Below are positions 12,120-27,624 of a stretch of 64,000 bases of DNA, piece after piece (within the stretch, counting starts at the first letter, position 1; each line of letters begins with the position of its first letter). A model generated the notes under the pieces. The model was not told where the DNA came from and did not search any database. It worked only from the letters and a program-made list of their open reading frames with translations. Source of the DNA: Pristionchus mayeri (lineage: Eukaryota; Nematoda; Chromadorea; Rhabditida; Neodiplogasteridae); the NCBI GenBank assembly GCA_036245805.1, contig BTRK01000006.1, positions 25,452,365-25,516,364 of the forward strand, in the 5' to 3' direction. The position numbers and the translations under genes were made by a program.

Positions 12120-13574
12120 ATGAGATTCATCCTCCTCCTCTCTCTTCCTTCTCTCCTCACTGCTACGGCACTCCATCCTCCTCAATCTTCATCTACCTCC
12201 AAAGTGAAGGGACCCCTCACTCCCCACTTCCAGGAATGGCTCAACCACTTACTATATACCCTCACTTCATCGAATGATTCGATTCAGGAATGGATATGCC
12301 AGTGATAAATTCGCTCGAAGTGATTACGGAACACAGGGAAGTTATGGAGGGAAGAGAAATGATGATGATGAGGTTGTCAATTACTCCATTCTCACTCTCA
12401 TTCACCAATGCAAGCTGGTCAATGCTCCAGTCATCTTCATTCACAGGAATTCGGATTCTGCCCTGGGTGCGGGATTATTCTCAGGATGGACAAATAGCAT
12501 CCAGTTCTTCCTCGAGAAGGGATACACTACTGTCAGTTGATTGAGACTAGTTATTGAAATTGGCCAAATGAATGATCCTACTCTAACTCTTCCGATTAAT
12601 TCCCTCTGAGGCTGAACTCTACGCGACTTCGTGGGGAGATATCAACTCATTGAAGTCTGGCCTTAGAACTCATGACTGTGAAACCACTCAGAGACTCAGG
12701 AGATTCCTATTGGTCAGATGCAGTTTTTATTTCGAGCACAGAAGAGAATATATGTTCAGGCAGTTCAAAACTACACCAAATCCGATAAAGTGCATATCGT
12801 AGGCCATTCAATGGGAGTGACACTGGGGAGGAAGATCGTTGTGGGAGGAAAGATCACTGCTGCTGATGGTGAGGGAGAGGAGGAGAGGAGGGGGGGGAGA
12901 ACTGGGGTCTCTCTGAGGAAACTGCGATGTCGGGTCTCCTCTCCTCTTCGATTTGTGGACGTCTTCGTTGGATTGGCTGGTTCGTCTCTGTTTCTCTATT
13001 CTCCATCCATTCCTTCCAGGGGCGAACTACGGGCTGTGCAATTGTGCTGGAAACAAGCACGAACCAACTTGCAACCACGATGTCAGTTATGCAGTCTTTG
13101 CCAGTCTTTCTTCATCTCGTATTTCATAATGATCTCAATCAGGATGGATTCTGGCCAGGGGACAATTGTGGAGACAACAAGATCTGCGGAGCAGCCATTA
13201 TGACCTCCCCCTTGCAATGGACCGATCTACTCGAAGTGAGGAAGGGGAGAGACTCTTCTCATTCTCCCTTCAGATTCCTCACGGATCTCAATCAGGACTT
13301 GAGAGTTGTATCTGCATGGAGTAAGGGTGAGACAGACTCCTCCCCTTCACACTCATTCCCCTTTGAAGTGGACGAAACGATTCAACATGGGGATGAGATC
13401 TGGAGGAGGCCAACTTCCCTCATTCCGAGAACTACCGATCAAAAGGTTGCCTCACTTTTCACGAAGGGAATTTAATAATGTTCGCAGATCTACGACAATT
13501 ACACCCATATGCAGACTAAGGAATCGGCAGAGTCAGTGGCTGATCAGTACAATTGGGTCAATCGAATAAACTAG
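12120..13574 (+). CDS. Secreted triacylglycerol lipase, Lipase_2 / nematode lips type
   Basis: A spliced gene starting at 12120 with a signal peptide (MRFILLLSLPSLLTATAL) and ending at the TAG 13572-13574. The order of motifs matches nematode lips lipases: GPLTPHFQEWLNH; GSYGGKRNDDDE joined across a 40-odd-nt intron to LVNAPVIFIHRNSDSALGAG; a lid region with YATSWGD; the nucleophile elbow VHIVGHSMG near 12800-12825 (Ser in GHSMG); FVGLAGANYGLCNCAG, the Cys-rich segment typical of the family; and a final exon carrying YDNYTHMQTKESAE, whose His may be the catalytic one. The HG dipeptide that normally forms the oxyanion hole (usually IHGNSDSA) reads HR here. Expected role is extracellular or gut lipid hydrolysis. 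Some middle exon borders, such as 13110-13145, are uncertain. Confidence 0.85.
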
Positions 13575-14734
13575 TTCAGTCGTTGTACAATTCAGCATAA
13601 ATATTTATTTGAATCACTTCAATTTTTTAACAATGCATTTAACACTGAGCATGTTGAACGGATTGATGATATACAAGAAATAGAACGAAACGAAATCACA
13701 ATTGAATGTAGTCAGGTGAATGATCATGGAAGTAATCAGTGAAGGAATGGAGAGGGGAGAAATTAAAGGTTATATTATATTTTTCAATGAATTTGCCGTA
13801 TTCACAATTTCGCAACTCATTCTCTGTTCCTTTCTGTTGTCATTCTGTAGCCCTTCTCATTGAATGTGCACTGGATGCTTCTCAGTGGACTCACTCAGTG
13901 ATCAAGGAAGGAATCAACAGTCTCATGATCATTGTTCACACTCTACACTTCTCCTTCTCTCCCCCTCTTGATAAGGTTGGGAGGGGCATCAAAACATGTT
14001 AAATCCTCCGGGAATGTTCTTGAAATTTGATCATTTATCGCGTTCAATTTAAACATAATCTGCACATCGGATGGCCGTTTTTTCGGCAGATATTATTTGC
14101 ATTGCTCGATTGGGTGGAAACCGTTTGAGAGGGTCTGGGTCTCGAGAAGACAAGACAAGTACTGTACGACTAGAACATGGTAATTATTGACTAGAGTGAG
14201 CAACAAAGTATTGGCGAAGAAAGGTGAAAGAAGGAAAGAGACAAGCAACGGAGGACCTGCGAAGATATCAATAGTTCTGTTTCATAACTGATTGAGCAAG
14301 ATGGAAGCAGAGCGAATAAGAAGAGTTCCCGTCGGTGAGAAGAGAAGAGACTAGTGCAGAAATAGAGAAGAAAGATTGACTAGGAAGGGGAAACAGATCA
14401 CGAATCAAAGGAGAACTAAGAGATTCTAATGATGGCTAAGGTAGAATTTGCCTAGGAAGAAGGGTCAGGAACCATCTGAACTCCTTCGTTTTCTTTACGA
14501 TTTCGTCGTCGCACGAGGAAAATTGAGGAATTGATATCGTTTGCGTCTGAAATCAAAGAGAATTTGACTGAAGAAAATTAGTGGAATATTATAGGAAAAG
14601 ACACTCTGCGAGACTGTGAAAGCGGAACAGAACGAGTCTAGAGATCACAACTCACAAAACAATCGAGCAGGAGCGCTAATTTTTCTGAATATTTCTAATG
14701 AAAACATCAAGCAATTGATTGCACTTCAAATTAC
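13575..14734. other. Region between the convergent lipase and kinase genes
   Basis: It should contain the lipase 3' UTR and the last exon(s) and 3' UTR of the minus-strand kinase, since the exon ending at 14735 has a donor site after it. I could not identify those last exons. The short open frame at 13739-14002 has no recognisable content. Confidence 0.5.
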
Positions 14735-19903
<5,169 letters not shown>

Positions 19904-20403
19904 NNNNNNNNNNNNNNNNNNNNNNNNNNNNNNNNNNNNNNNNNNNNNNNNNNNNNNNNNNNNNNNNNNNNNNNNNNNNNNNNNNNNNNNNNNNNNNNNN
20001 NNNNNNNNNNNNNNNNNNNNNNNNNNNNNNNNNNNNNNNNNNNNNNNNNNNNNNNNNNNNNNNNNNNNNNNNNNNNNNNNNNNNNNNNNNNNNNNNNNNN
20101 NNNNNNNNNNNNNNNNNNNNNNNNNNNNNNNNNNNNNNNNNNNNNNNNNNNNNNNNNNNNNNNNNNNNNNNNNNNNNNNNNNNNNNNNNNNNNNNNNNNN
20201 NNNNNNNNNNNNNNNNNNNNNNNNNNNNNNNNNNNNNNNNNNNNNNNNNNNNNNNNNNNNNNNNNNNNNNNNNNNNNNNNNNNNNNNNNNNNNNNNNNNN
20301 NNNNNNNNNNNNNNNNNNNNNNNNNNNNNNNNNNNNNNNNNNNNNNNNNNNNNNNNNNNNNNNNNNNNNNNNNNNNNNNNNNNNNNNNNNNNNNNNNNNN
20401 NNN
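19904..20403. other. 500-N assembly gap
   Basis: Exactly 500 N, a standard placeholder of unknown true length. It removes the start of the kinase: the glycine-loop exon runs into it. Confidence 0.99.
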
Positions 20404-22069
20404 GTTCTCTCCCTAAAACCGTAGAGTCTCTCCATTCTGTCCTGGCTGCTTTTCCAAATCGTCCGCTCTAGTGATCAACGTCTGTTCCTTTCTTCTCCAT
20501 TCGTGTAAATATGCATGAAAACGATCGCTTCTCATTGATAATACCCCTTCTCTTCTTTTTGCTCTTCTTTCTTCTCTCTTCACAATCAGTTGAGCGGAGA
20601 GATAAAAGTCGAAGTCGACAGACCAATCCGAGTTATCTCCGCCACTAACCTTTCCCAGTACTCTTTACTAGGTTCAGAGGGGAAACCACGAGAGGGAATT
20701 AAAGATGGACTGTTTTACGGTATCTTGTACTGTATTCGCTGAGATCTCCTTATTGATCTCCTCCCTGGCACTCTTCCCCCTTCTCTATCAGCAATCTCTT
20801 GTCTGGGAGGGGTTATCCCTATCTGCTTTGCCATTCGTTAGTTAGCTCAGCCTTCTCCCTCTGTACTATTGGATGGTTCATACCGCCCTCTTCGCCTTCC
20901 TCTCTCTCTTCCCTTCAAATGACCATTCTTGACCTACCCAGTGAGGATATTCGTGTTTCACAGTAGGGTGGCTGAAATGGATCACGGTTAACCATCTTGT
21001 TTACTCTTTCATACGGGTCATCCGTGAGAGGAGGGAGAGAGAGACGAGAGAGTCCTCTATCACCACAGTAAATAGAGAGAGTAGGACTGCCAGAGGGGAC
21101 GGTTAACCGTCTCATCCGTCTCTGATCTGTCGAGGCTCTCTAAATAGCGACCCGTTGATCCATTTTCAGCCACCCTATTTCACAGTAAGGGAAGGAATTT
21201 ACGGACTCGTTGGTCTCAAACCTGAAAGACTCATTCTTTTCCCTCTTCATCCTAACTGTCTGCAATTATCTCGCTTTGCTCTGCTTTTCCATCAAATTTC
21301 CAAGGTATTCAACATTTTACTGGTTTTGAGTCGACTTCCCCTCATCCTTCTCATTTTCAAGAAGAAATGCTCGATATCTTACGCTACTCTTTAATTCTAT
21401 CGTAAATCTTTCGATTTCGAGATGCGTCTTCCCTTTTATCTTCCTCTTTTCTCCATTTCCTCATCCCAATTCTCTTCGAACATAAAATGCATTCACATTT
21501 TCTTCAATGCCACTGAAATGGATTCATAATCAGGAAGAGTTTCTCTGTCCTCCTTCCTTCTCTTTCTTTCTTTTTCTCTCTCTCTCTCTCTCTCTTCACC
21601 TATTCATTCAAAAGGGGGTTCAAACAGAGATTGCATGGGTCCTCTCATTCTCCTCTCCCAGTATGTAAACTAATGTGTGAGGGGAGGTGAGGAGATCATT
21701 GAGAGGAGTGATTAACGTCTTCAGTGATCACACCCATCGACAACAATCTCCACTGGGAGATGCCCCCCCTCCCCCCCCCCCCCCCCCGACTATAGATGAG
21801 CTAGAGACCCTTTCATGTGTTCCTGTGAGTGAAATGGGAAACCACTGGAGGGGGAGAGGTACTCTCTCCAGGACCCATCCCCCCTCCCCCGTCACACTTT
21901 ACGTTTGTTCGGAGCATGAACTGATGGGTGTTGGTTTGCATACGGAAGAGCAGCGGGAACTCGAGAGAGGGAGAGAGAGAGGGGGGGGAGGTATTAGAGT
22001 GTCCATCGTACTCTACTTGTTGCTCTCTTCTTAAACCTTTCTCACTTCCATTCTCATTCATTCCTTCAG
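20404..22069. other. Region between the divergent kinase and KASH genes
   Basis: Contains the short element at 20964-21177 and a 16-C run near 21770. Both gene starts, and perhaps untranslated or first coding exons, should lie here. I found no further recognisable coding sequence. Confidence 0.5.
20964..21177. mobile_element. Short hAT-like MITE with 8-bp target duplication
   Basis: A 214-bp element begins TAGGGTGGCTGAAATGGATC and ends with the inverse (CCATTTTCAGCCACCCTA). It is flanked by identical 8-bp TTTCACAG copies (20956-20963 and 21178-21185). An internal GGTTAACCGT-type repeat is also inverted. No coding capacity. The 8-bp duplication and TAGGG terminus suit the hAT superfamily. Confidence 0.87.
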
Positions 22070-24731
22070 GAGGATTCATCCGATTCCGATCCCGAGTTTT
22101 CAGCTCCTCCTTCTAAAAGATTGAGAAGGTTTGTTGCACCGATTGATCGAGAGGAAATGATTCGTCATCTCGATTGCAGGTGCTCAGAATACTCGGAGAC
22201 CGAAGAGGAGGAAGAGTACTGTAGAAGAATGGAGAAGAGGTTTCTCCCCTCCTTCTCTCCCTTTTCATCTTTGATCTCTCAGGACTCTTTACTCTTCTTC
22301 TGACACAGCATTAGATCCAACAAGAGGAGATTGGGAACACAGAGACGTCGGATATTCTAGTGGAGAGAATTCGATTCATGATGCACTAATGACTCCCTTC
22401 CCCTACTCTTCCCAGGTACGAATCAAGTAATTAAGAAGACTTTAACAGCAGCAGAGTTGCTCTCAACTTTGACTCTATGCCGACTCTTTGTTTTCATTCG
22501 TTTTAGAATCTGATCGAGTCTTGAATAACACTGGGGGGTAAATGAGTATGAGCATGGTTAGCACTACTAGTTGTCCACCTGACATCTGATCCATCTCTCC
22601 TCCTCTCTTCTTCCCTGATCACGATAGATCACTCTGGCCATGGATAGTTTTCTCTCTCGGCCCACTTCTCATTGTAATTACCAGTTGGAGACTCTCACAT
22701 AAACGATCGGGAGGCTCTTCATTCCTATCGATTTCTCCATACCATCTCAATTCTTCATATATTTATCTTCCCAATATCTATACACATGAGATATTTTCTC
22801 AGCCCTCTTTCTTTCTCTCTTGGATAGATCATTCTATCCACTTAACTCGGCTATTCTTCAACTCTCGAAGTGACAACGTGAAACTTGATTCCGTATTCAG
22901 TTTCTCCTTGATCTCGCTTCCTTTTCTTTCCTCTTCCTCCATCTTCGCTTCTTCCTTTTATCATCCTTTTTCTTCTTCAATTTATCTCACTCTCCATATC
23001 ATTCCTCCCCCTCTGTTGAATGTTTCTGTCATATTCACACTTCTTCCCCTTCCCCCACTGTTTCTTCCATCCCATCTGGCGACTTTAACTAGAAGAACTC
23101 CTATTCTCCTCTTCCTTTCAAGTATCCTTTCCACTTCTCCTTCCTCTCAACTGTATAAATAGTTCCTTCTCCTTCCCTTCTGCGAACTTCTCACTCATCT
23201 TCAGCTAATCAATCCCTTCAATCTTTCCATCTCCTTACTTTCAACAAAGTGCACCTCCTGAGTGGTCTTCCACTGTTACTCAGTCTTCTTCCCTCTTCTC
23301 CTTCCCTCTGATCCATTCCCTCACTCGTGTTTATAGACAGCTCCTCCATTGTTTCTTCTGCGGGATCTCTCTTCTGTCCCTCAGGGTCACTTGGATATCA
23401 AGAGTACCTCTGAGGATCCCTTTCCCTTTTTGCGTCTCCATCCTTGATCAGATAAGATCTCTCCTATCATAACAGGCCGTGCTCATTTTTTCTCTCCATT
23501 ATTACTCCCTTTATTGATAATTCGTAAGCAGTTCTCAATTCTGACTTCCGTAGCCCTTTCCTCTTCCTTTAAACTGCCAAACTCATAATTGTCAAATGCA
23601 TTCCTTTTCTTTAGTGATCAACGTCGAATCGGCCGTGCTACAGTACTTCCCATCAAGACAGTCAAGGAGGTCTATCACGAGAATTCTGCCCCATTCAAGG
23701 CGAGTGAGAGAGAGGACACTTCACCATTCAATATCAACGACAATTTGCAGTTGTCCAGATGCTGAGAATCTAAGCGATTCCCTGATTGTGAACGAATCTA
23801 TGACTTCATCGAAGGAATACGGTAAGCATCCGTCTCTTCTATTTATGAATGTGTTAAATTGATTATAGAAGAAGTATTGGCTCTTCTGGAGGACACCGAT
23901 TCCATCCATTCTGGTACTAATTGGAGAGAGTTGAGAGGACGAGTTAGCCCAGTGAGGAGGAGGAAGGAAACGAAGGATATTGAGAATGGGAAGGTAGAGT
24001 ATCAATCTGGTCCCTGCCTCATTCTTTCATTCAGCAATCATGCGATGCTTCATCAGAGGAATCCTCCTCCTGGGAATACGATGGAGTCAATGAACATCTC
24101 CTCTCAACTTCCCTCCATTCTCATCTTGCTAATGACTTCTTCAGTCTCAAAAGACCACGAGGATCGAATGGGAGACTCAATCTGAGCATGGTTCCTTCCA
24201 TTCCTTCCATTCACTTCCATTCACTTCTACTCATTCATTCATCCAGATATCATTCATCATTGCAGTTGACTTCATCTGAAATGGAAGCTTCCTTCTCTTC
24301 AACTCGATCAGATAATCCCATTCGAACGACGAGAATAGGGGGAATTCGAAAGAAGATTCGACCTCGTCGACTTCCTCGATCGATGAGTGATGGAGAACAA
24401 ATCGGATTGACTACCACCAATTATTGTGAGTAGAAGAGAAGAAAGAGGAAGGAAGATGGTGATTGGAGGTGGAATGGAGACGCCACGAGTACTCTTTCCC
24501 CCTTCTACTCCCCTCGCTGCATCTCTTTCTCTATTACGACGATTAGAAGATGACATCATCGGAGATGAAGAAGGAATGAGGAGATATGAGAGTGGAGGAG
24601 AGGAATCTGCCAACTACGAATGGGATGACTACCATGTAAGGAGACGATTCATCCATTATCTTCCTCTTCTCACCTACCTTGCATGTCCAACCTGCGAACC
24701 AAGGGTTTCTCATTCTCACTTCACTCTTCAT

Positions 24732-24817
<86 letters not shown>

Positions 24818-26913
24818 CTCCCTCAGTCCTTCCTCACCCCCAGGAAGGAATCGATTGTAGTCTATCCTCTCTAGCGTTCCCTTCGCTTCGTCCCTTACCC
24901 ACTCACTTCTCTTCCATTCTCTCTTTCTCTCTGTTTGACTTCTGCCAAATCGACAGTTTCGCGTCCAAATTTCAGTAGGGTAGCTTCGAATTGGAAAGGG
25001 TTTTGAGATGGAATAAGTGTAGACTTCTTCGTCTTATTCTTTCCATTTCAGCCTCCATCGAAAGATGAGAATTGGTTACCCGATGAGTTGAATCGGTCAT
25101 TTAATCCAATGGAAAAATCGAGTGAGATGTTGAGTGTAGATGAAGATTTCTCGAATGAATTATCGAGGAAGGTGAGATATATCTTGCACTTTCTCGACCT
25201 TCCCTCTTCTATTCTCTTGATTCATGATTTATTATCGAAATTCTCAGTTATTTTTCTCTTTTCAGTCGGAAGTTCATCGGTTAGTGGAGGAATCTCGAGC
25301 CAATCTCCAAGTCGTCCAATCTCATCTTTCCTCCTCTAATATCGATGCAGATGTAATGGTCAGTTCTCAATTCTTCCTTTGATTGAATGAGTGATTGATC
25401 TGCTTCTCCTTCAGCGTACCGTCTCTCTCATAGCAGACACGAACATCCGTCATCTACAGGGAGCATTACGCAGTGCAACACACCCCCAGGTTACATTTAA
25501 CTTTACTTTCCCAGTTCTATTTTCATTTCCCTGTTTATTTCATGTTCATCCTTCCTAATTAATCTCTTCGTTGAAGGATTCGTGTGATGATCTGGAGGGT
25601 GTAATGGAGGAATGGAGAAGAGTTGTGTCGCCCCTTCCCAGATTAGTGAACCAGGTAGATTGGAATGATCTGCAGATTGCTCATTCACTTCATCTTTAGG
25701 TTCGTCGCTTTTCTTCTTCTCTTCGTTGTCTTTCTTCGTCTTCTGTTCTTCCATCGGGTGGAATCCAAACGAAGGAAGAAGCAATGAAGGCACTGAATCA
25801 ACTGGAGAATATCAGGGGAAGATTCGAGAGTGAGAGAGACGAATTGAGGTACTCATCTCACTCCCATTAATCATCCACCATTCATCCCTATGAGATTATT
25901 CGTTTAGATCTCTCCTGTCCTCTTCTTCTTCTAATGTCGAATTGATTGGAATGAAGGGAGAGCTGACAGCTCTGACTGAAGGTTCTTAATTCACTCTTCC
26001 TTCTCCATCATTCTTCTCTTCTCTTCTCAGGATACGAAGAAGCAGTGCATAAGATGTCTATTCTAGTGGATACAGTACAGAGACTCAATGAAGATTGGGA
26101 GAAGTGAGTGATCAATCACTCAATCCATTCCTTCCTTCTTCTTTAGATGGTCGAATGAACAAAGGGGAATGAGAGATGCGATGCTTATTCTGGAGAGGAG
26201 AATGAAGGAAGGAGAGGGAGGCAAGGGAGACAACACTCAGATACTCACTCAGATGGAATTGTGTGAGGAGAGAATGAACAGGTAGTCACTCTCAATCCTT
26301 CACCCAACATTATTAGATAGTTCATTATTAGATAGTTTTTTTATTAGATAGTATTATTAGATATTCACTTCTTGGAACAAGAGAGAGTGTTGTGTTTAGT
26401 CTGGAGACGATGTGCAACTACCTTTCATCCCACTTGGCGACCCTCCAGAGTGAGGAAGAATCCACTTCTTCTTCCCTTCCTCCTCCCGATTTCTCCGCTG
26501 AACTTCTCCTCTACTCGAATGCACTCGATCAACTCAAGAAGAGGTCACTCTCCTCTCTCTCCTCAATCAATCGTTAATCATCCTTCAGAGTCCACGATCA
26601 TCTCATTGTTCCTCCCGTCCCTTCAGCCCCTATTCTCCATCGGAAAGATGAAACTACCGTAGTCAAAAGGCGTCCTAAGCGGACGAACAGTACTCAGACT
26701 GGAGTCTCATCAAGTGAAGTCCCGATGGAAGAGGAGATGGGATGGGGATGGAGAGTGGGAGAGACAATCAGATCATCCAGACTCCTCCAATTACTTCTCC
26801 TTCTCTCTTCTCTCTGCGCACTCGGTGCCATTGTGAGTGCTGGAGTATTCAAGACCACTTTCGGTCCTCATATAGAGTACGTAAGAGGCCCCCCCTCCCG
26901 TATAGATAGATAA
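22070..26913 (+). CDS. Coiled-coil KASH-domain nuclear envelope protein (UNC-83 / nesprin type)
   Basis: At least seventeen exons can be read. Early exons encode acidic, Ser-rich sequence (EDSSDSDPEFSAPPSKRLRR at 22070; LYSSSDTALDPTRGDWEHRD near 22305). Later exons (25170-26570) encode helical segments such as SEVHRLVEESRANLQVVQSH, KEEAMKALNQLENIRGRFES and YEEAVHKMSILVDTVQRLNE, as in the spectrin-like or coiled-coil regions of LINC-complex proteins. The last exon has a basic stretch (VKRRPKRTNS), a membrane helix (LLQLLLLLSSLCALGAIV) and a short luminal tail FGPHIEYVRGPP. This architecture is that of a tail-anchored KASH protein that binds SUN proteins across the nuclear envelope and links nuclei to the cytoskeleton. 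The very C-terminus is abnormal because of a C-run frame question (see findings). The 5' start and the frame near 23755 are unresolved. UNC-83 is the likeliest worm relative by size and coiled coils, but this is inference. Confidence 0.78.
24736..24814 (+). repeat. (CT)n microsatellite
   Basis: An uninterrupted CT dinucleotide run of nearly 80 bp in an intron of the KASH gene. The Ser/Leu open frames across it are artefacts. Confidence 0.97.
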
Positions 26914-27624
26914 CCCCTCTCTCTCTCTTTATAGTCCAGTCCGTTCTTAGCCCAGTGTTGCTTCTTTGTCTAATTCTTCATTCATTTCTTCTTTTTCTTC
27001 GCCCTCTTCTATTCTCACTTTCACCATCTTTACCTCTCTGATCTCATTGTTTCCTTCATTTTCATACTCTATTTATCCTCGCAAGTATCGCTCAAAATCA
27101 TGAAACTCAAATATCTCAAGTGCCTTACTTCGACTCCTTTCGATCTTTTCGTTCGTCGATTCCAATATCATCCTTATTCTTCTTGCTATCATTGTACAAG
27201 AGTTTTAGCATGCTAATAATGACAAATTGATGAAAAAATGGCTGCGTCCATTTCATGACTCTCTTCCCTCCTCTTCCCTCCTCTTCTCCTCTCTCGCAAT
27301 TCGTATTCAATTCATTTCTACCATCACAAGAGTATTTCTGTGAAGAAAAAACATTGCTAAATTGAAAAAATTACAAAAACTGCATGAAAAAAACATAAAT
27401 GAAATAAATTTTATCGAACCACTTTTGTCTAAGACAAAAAGAATCAACGGCACACAAACGAAATATTCCTACTAAACATCGAGAGAGAAGACCAAATCAC
27501 GGAGAGAACCCGGCTAAGGAAATAGGAGATGCTCTGATGTTTGGTGGATTTAGGGGAGGGATTCACATTGAGGGCTTCGAAGTGAGAGATTGCAGTGAAC
27601 GAAGGGGATACAGTAATCATCGAA
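26914..27624. other. Intergenic region between the convergent KASH and SK channel genes
   Basis: Holds both 3' ends. The sequence from about 27330 to 27480 is AT-rich. No coding sequence is recognised. Confidence 0.6.

Noticed and set aside
24426..24978. Ser/Leu repeat protein
   Set aside because: It is translation of the (CT)n microsatellite in a KASH-gene intron.
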